From the NCBI GenBank assembly GCA_016719055.1, contig JADKAW010000007.1:1-64000 (forward strand): 64,000 bases of DNA, in the 5' to 3' direction. The translations under genes and the position numbers were made by a program. Position 1 is the first letter of the stretch. Every line of letters begins with the position of its first letter. The notes below the pieces were generated by a model. The model worked only from the letters and a program-made list of their open reading frames with translations. It was not told where the DNA came from and made no database searches. Of the stretch, positions 53,463 to 61,374 are shown one piece after another. This DNA is from Candidatus Rhodoferax mariagerensis. GTDB lineage: Bacteria > Pseudomonadota > Gammaproteobacteria > Burkholderiales > Burkholderiaceae_C.

Positions 53463-55177
53463 TTATTCGGGAGGGACAATGCTTTTTAATACAGGATAGG
53501 TCTGCGATTTTTCATTCCAGACATCTTTGACGGCAACATAAAAACTCTCGCCGTACATGCCGCGAACAATCTTTAGCATTTCACGCGCTCCCTTTTCATC
53601 CCTGTTGAGCGCGAGAATCAGCGCGTAGCGCAACACCAGACCGCCGTGCGGAAAGCGCTGAACTGTTTGCCGCATGTCGTCGATCTGTATGTCTGACATT
53701 CCTGGCACAGGCTGCTGACGTGAAGCTCTCTGCAGGGCAGCCATCTGCGAAAGCAGCAGTATGTTGGGTTTTTCGTAGTCCAATGCCGTGGCCCCGACGC
53801 GCAAGTTTTCAAACCGAGTTATGCGCACGTCTTCTTCAATAAGAAAATACTCATAGATGAGATAAACACCGCCTGCAAGCCAAAAAACCAAGACCACGAC
53901 TGCCGTGGTTCGGCGCAATTGCAAGACCTTAGCGCCTGGAGATGACCCTTCCACTGCTCCCATCATGAAGCCTGCCAGCACCAAAAAGTAGGCATACGCA
54001 AACGGAAACTCTACCAAACTATGAATGGTGAACGGCAACAGGCAGCCCATGGCATAACAAGCGTTGATACCCGTTGCCTTGTATGCACGGGTAAAAAACC
54101 AATAGGCACCCAGACCTATCAGGCCAATACCCAAAGGTATTCCGTTCCAGGCCAGCAGGTCAAGCAACACGTTGTGAGAGTAGGTAATGTATGAATTACC
54201 CGGGTAAACCAATGCGCCCTGCATCTGGGCGGTCGCGGTCTGGTTCCATCCATAACCCAGCCATGGAGCCTGCAACACACCCTCAAGAGTGCGCAACCAG
54301 ATTTGTGTTCGTCCATTGGTGGTAAAAGAGTCTCCCTTTCTGACGACAGCAACAATTCTTGGTCAAGATAGGGGGATAACAGTGTCGCCATGACGAACAT
54401 CACCATCCATATAAGAACCATCTTGCCTTGAATCCTGCTACTGGTCTGATGCTTTTTAACCCAGAAGAACACGGCAATCGTCAGCGTTCCAAGCATACCA
54501 ACTCTGGAATGTGTCAGAACCAAGACTGCCGTCATAACGAAAATGCCAATGATGAAGGTAAATACACCAAATACTCGCCGCTCATAGGCGTATGCGTAGG
54601 CCATCACGCCTGTCAGCATGAGTGTTGCCATTTGATTGGGCTGCCCCAAATTTCCCATGGCTGGGTCGTCCACCGACGTCTGCGCTGCGTAAATACCTAG
54701 TGTGTATTCCACCTTCAGCCATTGCAACAAACCAATATAGGCGGACAGTAGTGCAACGATCCAGAGCACATGCATTAGGGTTTCAAAATGCCTTCCACGG
54801 CGCACAAAGTGGTAACCCAGAAAGATGGCGGTCGCCCATGCGGGCAGGTAATAGGTACCCAGAATGGCATCGCCTATGAAATGGCTGATGCCCAAGCCCC
54901 ATTGAAACCAAGGGACAAGAGATAGACTGAGGACGAGTGCCGCCAGGTGCGGGTATTGGAATGTTTGTTGGGGTTGGGTGCATAGGACGCTACCGAACAG
55001 CAGGGCAACAGATGCCAGTGCCAGTGTTTCGGAGTGGAAGTTGAGCCATGGGTTGTAGTGATTGGGCAACAGCCAGCTTAGCCCAAACAGGCACCACCCA
55101 AGTGCCAACCATGTAGCGGGCTGAAATAAAAAAGCGCTCCCGAAAGAGCGCTTTGTTGGTTGCACGGATGTTTGCAA
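53463..55177 (-). pseudogene. pglL: PglL/Wzy_C-type O-oligosaccharyltransferase, frameshifted
   Basis: Integral membrane ligase family that moves lipid-linked glycans onto pilin. The N-terminal piece (55177 to about 54350) has around nine membrane segments and the conserved GNLGQPNQMATLML and TAVLVLTHSRVGML. It goes out of frame near 54345-54365 after LLSPYLDQELL, and the other frame continues VRKGDSFTTNGRTQIW, GYGWNQT, YSHNVLLDLLAWNGIPLG and the C-terminal domain to 53463. Together about 565 residues, a normal PglL length. The 5' end overlaps the pilA terminator; TTG 55177 is the outermost start and TTG 55108, past the hairpin, a likelier one. Confidence 0.8.
55125..55154 (-). terminator. 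Intrinsic terminator after pilA
   Basis: On the minus strand AAAGCGCTC, loop TTTCGG, GAGCGCTTT then TTTATT: a perfect 9-bp stem with a U-run, 27 bases past the pilA stop. It lies within the outermost reading frame of the ligase gene. Confidence 0.85.
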
Positions 55178-55180
55178 GAA

Positions 55181-55663
55181 TCAGCCTTTGCAAGAACCAG
55201 GCAAAAACTTTAAGGGCATGGCATTGGCGGAGCTAGGTCCACACTTCCAGGATGTAATGGCCTTAGTGCCATCTCCAACCGCTAGGGCAGTGGCTCCAAT
55301 GAACGGAGACAAATCGACTTTTGATCCATCGATTGCTGTGTCACCAAAGCCTGTGGCGGTCACTGTGATTACACCAAGGCTGCTTGTGGTCACGGTGCTC
55401 ACATATTTGGATCCCGAGCCAGCAGTACTTTGTTCACATCCCCAACCATTGGCGGCGACAGACAAGGTTGTGCTGGTTGCAGCCTGCACTGCTTCTGTAA
55501 TGGATGTGCGGCATGACGATGCCGCCAAAATCACTTCAGCCATCTTGGCTTTCTTGGTGTAGTCAGAATAAGCCGGCAAGGCTACTGCCGCCAAAATACC
55601 AATGATCGCCACAACGATCATCAACTCAATCAGGGTAAAACCCCGTTGAACGGAACGCTTCAT
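55181..55663 (-). CDS. pilA: Type IV pilin major subunit
   Basis: A 160-residue type IVa prepilin: short leader MKRSVQRG, cleavage before FTLIELMIVVAIIGILAAVALPAYSDYTKKAKMAEVI with the invariant Glu at mature position 5. The C-terminal Cys pair (ITSWKCGPS ... FLPGSCKG) forms the D-region disulfide loop. AAGGAG at suitable spacing fixes ATG 55663. A sigma-54 type promoter lies upstream and an intrinsic terminator follows. PglL and TfpX genes in the vicinity imply a glycosylated pilus; which Ser is modified cannot be told. Confidence 0.95.
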   Translation of the reverse strand: MKRSVQRGFTLIELMIVVAIIGILAAVALPAYSDYTKKAKMAEVILAASSCRTSITEAVQAATSTTLSVAANGWGCEQSTAGSGSKYVSTVTTSSLGVITVTATGFGDTAIDGSKVDLSPFIGATALAVGDGTKAITSWKCGPSSANAMPLKFLPGSCKG

Positions 55664-55713
55664 GATTAGCTCCTTTAGGTTAAGAAATACAAGAACGAGA
55701 CCGCTAAACAATC

Positions 55714-55729
55714 AGCAGTTTTCGTGCCA
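55714..55729 (-). promoter_or_regulatory. Sigma-54 type promoter of pilA
   Basis: Minus strand TGGCACGAAAACTGCT matches the -24/-12 consensus TGGCACG-N4-TTGCW with one mismatch. It is placed for a transcription start about 39 bases before the pilA ATG. PilR/RpoN control of pilin is known in Pseudomonas; here it is inference. Confidence 0.75.
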
Positions 55730-55884
55730 GTCATCTTATCGCGCTATTTGACACTTTCCAAGTAAATTTGATGGCTTTTCAAGTTGATTTACGACTTGGC
55801 TTGCCCAAGGCCCTGCACATTTTTGTCATTTTTGATTTTTTAGATGACATTTTTGTCAAGCCATCCACAACTGGAGCAGCAAAT

Positions 55885-56230
55885 CAATGCCTGAAATGCC
55901 GCACGCCGCTAAACACCATGGCCACGCCGCGCTCGTTGGCGGCGTCGATCACCTCCTGGTCACGCATCGAGCCACCGGGCTGAATGATGCAGGTGGCCCG
56001 GCGTCTACGACCACGTCCAGGCCATCGCGAAACGGAAAAAACGCGTCGCTGGCCACCGCAGTGCCCACCTGGCTCTTCTGGCCGACACTCACCCCCACAC
56101 CCTCGGTCATGTGCCATTGGCACTTCAACTACTTGCTTTCAAATTTGTAGCGATTCACGCCCGTCCAATAATGCGTTAAGGGCAATAACGTCGCAAATAG
56201 CCGAGATGGAGGCAGCCTGAAAGCCTGCAA
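55885..56230 (-). pseudogene. purH: Decayed partial copy of the purH 3' half
   Basis: 55887-56070 is roughly 90 percent identical by eye to the 3' end of intact purH (57182-57366), ending in the same GSMRDQEVIDAANERGVAMVF peptide, with one base missing near 56000. Further right the match resumes after deletions: about 56070-56108 to 57418-57458, and 56125-56225 to 57765-57870. So some 345 bases of a 690-base purH segment are lost. It cannot encode a working protein. Confidence 0.85.
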
Positions 56231-56234
56231 AAAA

Positions 56235-56636
56235 TTATGCCCCCATCGCCTGACGTGCTGCCCTAGCCAAGAACCCGCTGCGAGTCGCACCACTGGCACG
56301 CGCCGCCCGGTCAATGTCGTGCACCAGGCCCGCAGGCATCGAGATATTGATCCTCATGGGCTTGTGGTTGCTGCGCACGTCCAGGCGTGACACGTCCACG
56401 TCAATTAGCATCCATGCGCCGCCCGTGAAATCTGGTTTCGCCATCAGTTCATCAAGGCCGCTTGGTGTCGGCAAATCTACATCCTCACCGTCGCACCAGA
56501 CCTCGACCGCCTCTTGCACCATGCGCGGCAAGTCCTGCAAATCATCAGCTGCAGAGAAGCAGCCGGGAAAGTCTGGCACCTCAACGCCGTGGGCATGGCT
56601 GTTGTCGCCAGGGTGAACGCAAACGGGGTACAGCAT
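56235..56636 (-). CDS. hicB: HicB-type antitoxin
   Basis: A 133-residue protein with the partial RNase H-like HicB domain (MLYPVCVHPGDNSHAHGVEVPDFPGCFSAADDLQDL ... MVQEAVEVWCDGEDVDLPTPS) and a C-terminal ribbon-helix-helix/HTH-like DNA-binding part (MRINISMPAGLVHDIDRAARASGATRSGFLARAAR). ATG 56636 matches the family start. It follows hicA by 5 bases on the same strand, the usual hicA-hicB order. The larger size and RHH tail are those of autoregulating antitoxins. Confidence 0.9.
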   Translation of the reverse strand: MLYPVCVHPGDNSHAHGVEVPDFPGCFSAADDLQDLPRMVQEAVEVWCDGEDVDLPTPSGLDELMAKPDFTGGAWMLIDVDVSRLDVRSNHKPMRINISMPAGLVHDIDRAARASGATRSGFLARAARQAMGA

Positions 56637-56641
56637 GATTG

Positions 56642-56833
56642 TTACTCTTTCCAAATCCATCCAGTTTGTCGGTAAATGCTTCGCAGGGTGCCGAGCGCGA
56701 TGTCCTTGCGCGGGTGCGGAACCACCACATGGCCGGGTTTTGTAGGGTGCTTGAACTTTTCATGATCACCCTTGCCACCGGCACGAAACCACCCCTCAGA
56801 GGTCAATCGTTTGATCAGTTCCTTGCTTGTTAT
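56642..56833 (-). CDS. hicA: HicA-type toxin, no canonical start codon
   Basis: A 63-residue frame with the full HicA mRNA interferase fold: TSKELIKRLTSEGWFRAGGKGDHEKFKHP with the catalytic His, then PGHVVVPHPRKDIALGTLRSIYRQTGWIWKE and TAA. At the expected initiator the codon is ATA (56831-56833); upstream are TCC, TTA, AAT and then an in-frame TAA, so no ATG, GTG or TTG is available before the fold. A single ATG-to-ATA change would explain this and would silence the toxin while leaving hicB intact. Initiation at ATA or a sequence error are the alternatives. Confidence 0.8.
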   Translation of the reverse strand: MTSKELIKRLTSEGWFRAGGKGDHEKFKHPTKPGHVVVPHPRKDIALGTLRSIYRQTGWIWKE

Positions 56834-56930
56834 GGATAAATTTTACACACAATTACACAATTCAAGCCGCGTTTGAATCGTCGCTTAAGCCCAACGATGG
56901 CACCGGGGTCTGTTGACTAGAAAGAGCGCT

Positions 56931-57143
56931 ATGCAAACTGTGACTGTTTCTGTCAAAGGGCAAGTGGTCGTCCCGACAGTGATCCTCATGGCGGTCAAAC
57001 GCCAAAGAGTCCCCGCCAAAGCAGAAGATGGCTTTGGTATGCTGGTGTGCAAGAAGCCAGGGCAGCGGCGGTTGGCAGACTTTGATGTTACCGCAGCCAT
57101 GCGCTTGGCTGCGAATACCGTTGCAAAGTTACGTTGTGGATGA
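56931..57143 (+). CDS. AbrB/MazE-type antitoxin-like protein, orphan
   Basis: A 70-residue protein starting MQTVTVSVKGQVVVPTVILMAV, the swapped-hairpin AbrB DNA-binding motif, then KAEDGFGMLVCKKPGQRRLADFDVTAAMR, a tail seen in VapB-like antitoxins. The usual KGQVxIPxxIR is altered (VPTVILM) and the region following is shortened, so it may be drifting. No toxin gene (PIN or MazF type) follows before purH. Opposite strand to its neighbours. Confidence 0.6.
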   Translation: MQTVTVSVKGQVVVPTVILMAVKRQRVPAKAEDGFGMLVCKKPGQRRLADFDVTAAMRLAANTVAKLRCG

Positions 57144-57178
57144 CATTGTTCAACCAAGCCCGCTAAAAGCGTCGTCAA

Positions 57179-58774
57179 TCAATGCCTGAAATGCCGCACC
57201 CCGCTGAACACCATGGCCACACCGCGCTCGTTGGCAGCGTCTATGACCTCTTGGTCACGCATGGAGCCACCGGGCTGAATGATGCAGGTGGCACCGGCGT
57301 CCACCACCACGTCCAGACCATCGCGAAACGGAAAAAACGCGTCGCTGGCCACGGCTGTGCCCACCAGGCTCAAGCCTGCTGCCTGCGCCTTGATACTGGC
57401 AATGCGGGCCGAGTCCAGCCGGCTCATCTGGCCAGCACCCACGCCCATCGTCATGCCGCCCTTGCAAAACACAATGGCGTTGCTTTTGACGTATTTGCCC
57501 ACTTTCCAGGCAAACAGCAGGTCTTGCAGTTGCTCGGGGCTGGGGTGCAGCTTGGTGACCACCTTGAGGTCGGACGGCTTTAACTCGTGGTTGTCTGCAG
57601 TCTGCATCAGCAGGCCCGAGCCCACGCGCTTCACATCCACGGCGTTGCGGCCCTGCTGCCAGGCCGTGGCACCACCGGGTGGCAGGGCGATTTTCAGGAT
57701 GCGCACATTGACCTTGCTTTTGAATACCGCCAATGCCTCAGCAGTGAAGTCTGGGGCCATCAGCACTTCGACAAACTGCTTTGAAATTTGTAGCGCAGCA
57801 CGCTCGTCCAGCAAGGAGTTAAGGGCAATTATTCCCCCGAATGCCGAGGTGGGGTCGGTCTGAAAGGCCTTGCTGTAGGCCTCTAGCGCATCCACACCCA
57901 GCGCCACGCCGCAGGGGTTGGCGTGTTTGACAATGACACAGGCAGCGCCAGCGCTTTGGTCAAAGCTTTTGACGCATTCCCAGGCAGCATCGGCGTCGGC
58001 AATGTTGTTGTAGCTGAGCTCTTTGCCTTGCAGCTGCACCGCGGTGACCAGCGCACCCGGGGCCGGGTACAGGTCCCGGTACAGCGCCGCGCTTTGGTGC
58101 GAGTTTTCGCCGTAGCGCAGGTCTTGCAGTTTGATGAAGTTGCTGTTGCTTTGGGCAGGAAACAGGCTTTGTGCGGGGCTGGGGTTGCCTTCTTCAAAGC
58201 TGAGCGACGACAAATAGTTGCTGATGGCGGCGTCATACTGGGCAATGCGGTTGTAGGCTGCCACCGACAGCGCAAACTTGGTTTTGAGGGTCAGTTGGCC
58301 GTCGGCTTTTAGCTCAACCAGCACCTGGGCGTATTGCGATGCGTCGGTGAGCACGCCCACGTCTTTCCAGTTTTTGGCGGCGCTGCGCACCATGGCCGGG
58401 CCACCGATATCGATGTTTTCAATGGCGTCGTCAAGCGTGCAGCCGGCCTTGGCCACGGTCGATTCAAACGGGTACAGGTTAACCACCAGCAGGTCGATGG
58501 TGTCGATGGCATAGGCCTTGAGGGCGGACATGTGCTCTGGCACCTCGCGGCGCGCCAGCAAGCCGGCGTGCACTTTGGGGTGCAGGGTTTTGACGCGACC
58601 GTCCAGCATCTCGGGGAAGCCGGTGGTTTGCGCTACCTGCGTTACCGGCAGCCCCTGGTCGGCCAGCAGCTTGGCGGTACCTCCGGTTGAAATCAGTTGG
58701 ACGCCGAGCGCGTGCAGGGCCTGGGCCAGTTCAACAATGCCGGTTTTGTCTGAGACGGATAAAAGTGCGTTCAT
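57179..58774 (-). CDS. purH: Bifunctional AICAR formyltransferase/IMP cyclohydrolase
   Basis: Carries out the last two steps of IMP synthesis in the cytosol. 531 residues: N-terminal cyclohydrolase domain (ALLSVSDKTGIVELAQAL, STGGTAKLL, DGRVKTLHPKVHAGLLARR) and C-terminal formyltransferase domain (LRYGENSHQSAALY, KHANPCGVALG with the catalytic Lys-His pair, SAFGGIIALN, GSMRDQEVIDAANERGVAMVF and the final RHFRH). Third gene of the dusB-fis-purH run, 36 bases after fis. The 3' end has a decayed duplicate 1.3 kb downstream on the same strand. Confidence 0.96.
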   Translation of the reverse strand: MNALLSVSDKTGIVELAQALHALGVQLISTGGTAKLLADQGLPVTQVAQTTGFPEMLDGRVKTLHPKVHAGLLARREVPEHMSALKAYAIDTIDLLVVNLYPFESTVAKAGCTLDDAIENIDIGGPAMVRSAAKNWKDVGVLTDASQYAQVLVELKADGQLTLKTKFALSVAAYNRIAQYDAAISNYLSSLSFEEGNPSPAQSLFPAQSNSNFIKLQDLRYGENSHQSAALYRDLYPAPGALVTAVQLQGKELSYNNIADADAAWECVKSFDQSAGAACVIVKHANPCGVALGVDALEAYSKAFQTDPTSAFGGIIALNSLLDERAALQISKQFVEVLMAPDFTAEALAVFKSKVNVRILKIALPPGGATAWQQGRNAVDVKRVGSGLLMQTADNHELKPSDLKVVTKLHPSPEQLQDLLFAWKVGKYVKSNAIVFCKGGMTMGVGAGQMSRLDSARIASIKAQAAGLSLVGTAVASDAFFPFRDGLDVVVDAGATCIIQPGGSMRDQEVIDAANERGVAMVFSGVRHFRH

Positions 58775-58810
58775 GGTGTGTGGGGTTCAAGGTGGGGCAA
58801 GTTTGGCGAT

Positions 58811-59047
58811 TCAGGCAATCAGCTTGTGCTCAAGCAGCTTCTTGCGCAGGGTGTTGCGGTTCAGCCCCAGCCATTGTGCGGCCTTGGACTGGTTGTGCTC
58901 GGTGTGCTGCATGACCACTTCAAGCAGGGGTTTTTCGACCGCGCAGATTAGCATGTTGTACATGCGATCAGGCTCGCTGGAGCCTAAGTCGCTCAGGTAG
59001 CCTTCAAGGTTGGCGCGAACGCATTCGGCGATGTGTGTGGGTTTCAT
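58811..59047 (-). CDS. fis: Fis-family nucleoid/regulatory protein
   Basis: A 78-residue Fis homologue, shorter than E. coli Fis as usual in betaproteobacteria. N-terminal dimerisation helix (IAECVRANLEGYLSDLG), then LEVVMQHTEHNQSKAAQWLGLNRNTLRKKLLEHKLI, the helix-turn-helix. It begins one base after the dusB stop, the same dusB-fis linkage as in enterobacteria, indicating a shared transcript. Confidence 0.95.
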   Translation of the reverse strand: MKPTHIAECVRANLEGYLSDLGSSEPDRMYNMLICAVEKPLLEVVMQHTEHNQSKAAQWLGLNRNTLRKKLLEHKLIA

Positions 59048-59048
59048 G

Positions 59049-60098
59049 TCAAAGAGTCTCCAGCTCGTGGTGCTTGTTATTCAAGGCATTTTCAATTGCG
59101 CAATCAGGCAAACGGTCCATGCATAGGTTCAGTTCATCAAAATAATCGGCCACCGACTGATGTTGCAGGCGGCAGTCGTCCAGGGTGTTGATGTGGCTGC
59201 GAAAGCTTTCGCCGCCTGGCAGGTTTTTAACATACCAGCCGATGTGCTTGCGCGCCGAGCGCACACCGGCGTGTTCTCCGTATAGGGTGTAGTGGTCTTG
59301 CAAATGGGCCAGCAGCAGCTGTTTGACCTCTGCCACCAGCGGTGGTGCCAGCGATTCACCAGTGGCCAAATAGTGGGCAATTTCACGAAAAATCCACGGG
59401 CGCCCCTGTGCTGCGCGGCCAATCATCACGGCGTCGGCCCCAGTGGCAGCCAGCACGGCATGCGCCTTGTGCGGGCTGTCGATGTCGCCATTGGCGACCA
59501 CGGGTACGCCCGCTGCAGCTTTGATGGCGGCCACTGTGTCGTATTCGGCCATGCCCTGGTAAGCCTGCTCGCGGGTGCGGCCGTGGATGGTGAGCATTTG
59601 CACACCGGCCAGCTCGGCCGCGTGGGCTATTTGCAAGGCATTTTTATGGGCCTGGCTCCAGCCGGTGCGCATTTTTAGCGTGACCGGCACACCGTGCGGG
59701 GCGCATGCCAGCACCACCGCGTCAATAATTTGCAAGGCCAGTCGCTCGTTTTGCATCAGGGCGGAGCCGGCCCATTTGTGGCACACTTTTTTGGCCGGGC
59801 AGCCCATGTTGATGTCAATCACCTGCGCACCGCGGTCGATGTTGTAGCGGGCGGCGTCTGCCATGTCAGCGGGTTCAGTGCCGGCAATTTGCACCGCAAT
59901 CAGGCCCGGCTCACCCGTGTGGTTGGCACGGCGCGCAGTTTTGGCCGACGCCTGCAGGTCTGGCCGGCTGGTGACCATTTCACTGACGGCGTAGCCGGCC
60001 CCAAGCTGCTTGCACAATTGGCGAAATGGCCGGTCAGTGACACCTGCCATGGGTGCTACAAACAGGCGATTCGACAACAGATGGGGGCCAATGTTCAT
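59049..60098 (-). CDS. dusB: tRNA-dihydrouridine synthase B
   Basis: FMN-dependent reduction of uridine in tRNA D-loops. 349 residues; TIM barrel with FVAPMAGVTDRPFRQLCKQLG, IDINMGCPAKKVCHKWAGSALM (catalytic Cys), KMRTGW, LTIHGRTREQAYQGMAEYD, VVANGDIDSPHKA and AVMIGRAAQGRPW for FMN phosphate. A C-terminal helical tRNA-binding domain follows (HIGWYVKNLPGGESFR). First gene of the dusB-fis-purH run. Confidence 0.95.
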   Translation of the reverse strand: MNIGPHLLSNRLFVAPMAGVTDRPFRQLCKQLGAGYAVSEMVTSRPDLQASAKTARRANHTGEPGLIAVQIAGTEPADMADAARYNIDRGAQVIDINMGCPAKKVCHKWAGSALMQNERLALQIIDAVVLACAPHGVPVTLKMRTGWSQAHKNALQIAHAAELAGVQMLTIHGRTREQAYQGMAEYDTVAAIKAAAGVPVVANGDIDSPHKAHAVLAATGADAVMIGRAAQGRPWIFREIAHYLATGESLAPPLVAEVKQLLLAHLQDHYTLYGEHAGVRSARKHIGWYVKNLPGGESFRSHINTLDDCRLQHQSVADYFDELNLCMDRLPDCAIENALNNKHHELETL

Positions 60099-60291
60099 GC
60101 AAAAAGTGACAGCATATATTTGTGGAACGAACGATTCTATCTGCCCAATATTTCAGCAGACAAACGCACAGCATCACTTGCGAGAAAAGCCAATAGCCAA
60201 GCAAAAAACAGCAGCAGCCAGCAAACTGTAGCCACTGACAAGTTAAAGTTGAGGCATAGCCATCGGATTAACGTTAAAAGGTCAACTTGCC

Positions 60292-61326
60292 ATGCCTATT
60301 AAATGCCGTTCTTGTGGTTCCAGCAACCGCGACACCGCCAAGTTTTGTCTTGATTGCGGCACCGTGCTGACAGCAACGCCAGTGACTGACCCGGCCACGC
60401 AGCCAGCACCAATGGCACCGGTCTGCCCGCAATGTCTTGGGGTGAACGCCTTCGAGGCCAAATTTTGCAAGGCCTGCGGCTTCAAGCTGGCAGATTCAAC
60501 CCCTGAAGTCGGGGTGCAATCCGAGCCGGCTGACGACGATCAAACAACCGTCGTGTTTAAAGGCTTTGCCAAGCCGATAGCGCCAATGGCAGCGGTGCTG
60601 GAAGCGACCGAGCATGCGCAACCAGGCGAACCGAGTATTGCAGAACCAACTATTGCCGAGCCGCTCAAGCCAGTTGTTGCGCCATCTCGCAATCCGCTTC
60701 CTGATGAACCACCGCCGCGCGACCAGCGTTCGGCTGTCTTCTGGCTGGGCATTGTCGGATTGCTGGTAGTGACCATAGCGTTGGCTGCTGGCGGATGGTT
60801 TTGGAGCCAGCGCCAAGCAACGCCTGACAGTCAGGCAGTTGCTCCTGGCAACAACAGCACACTGACGCCCGCCCCTGTTCCACCAACACCGGCAGTCGTT
60901 CCAGTACCTGAGCCAACCCAACCGGCTACCGTCTCGGATGTTGTTTCCCCGGTCACTGTGGCAACACCAGTATCTGCGGCAAAGCCCGCATTGCCCATTG
61001 TGCAAGTCCCGGTATCCCGACCTGCAAAACCTGCGGCAGCAGCTTCAACCCAAAAACTGCCCATGAGGAACATGGCATCGAGTCCCATTGCCACGCCAAA
61101 CACTGCGCCTGACAAATCCACCCCAGCGCCAATGCCTGCCGCTGCTGCTACAGTACCGCCCACCACCACGTCACCGTCAGAAATATGCAGCACACGGTTG
61201 GTTCTGACTCGGTCACTGTGTATGCACGAGCAATGCAGCTCTGCGCAGTTTCAAAGTCATCCACAATGCATTGAATTGCGGCAGCAGCAAAAAGAAGCTG
61301 CCGAACGACAAGCGCAAGGGCGTTAA
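60292..61326 (+). CDS. Zinc-ribbon protein with one membrane segment and Pro/Ala-rich tail
   Basis: A 344-residue protein with two zinc ribbons: CRSCGSSNRDTAKFCLDCG (residues 5-23) and CPQCLGVNAFEAKFCKACG (45-63). One membrane segment (LGIVGLLVVTIALAAGGWFW) follows at about residue 154. Then a long low-complexity Pro/Ala/Thr region to about 300 and a Cys-containing end (STRLVLTRSLCMHEQCSSAQFQSHPQCIELRQQQ). The tail would be periplasmic. AAGGT precedes the ATG. The next gene also ends in a zinc ribbon, so the two may form one membrane complex; function unknown. Confidence 0.8.
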   Translation: MPIKCRSCGSSNRDTAKFCLDCGTVLTATPVTDPATQPAPMAPVCPQCLGVNAFEAKFCKACGFKLADSTPEVGVQSEPADDDQTTVVFKGFAKPIAPMAAVLEATEHAQPGEPSIAEPTIAEPLKPVVAPSRNPLPDEPPPRDQRSAVFWLGIVGLLVVTIALAAGGWFWSQRQATPDSQAVAPGNNSTLTPAPVPPTPAVVPVPEPTQPATVSDVVSPVTVATPVSAAKPALPIVQVPVSRPAKPAAAASTQKLPMRNMASSPIATPNTAPDKSTPAPMPAAAATVPPTTTSPSEICSTRLVLTRSLCMHEQCSSAQFQSHPQCIELRQQQKEAAERQAQGR

Positions 61327-61374
61327 AAGCGCGACGATCCAGTTCACCCGTTCAGTTCGGCAAGAAAGGTTTTT

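Noticed and set aside
57780..57835. Segment in purH resembling the dispersed repeat
   Set aside because: It encodes the conserved IIALNSLLDERAALQIS part of PurH; the likeness to the repeat (TTAAGGGCAAT) is coincidental. The related piece at 56125-56225 is a purH copy for the same reason.
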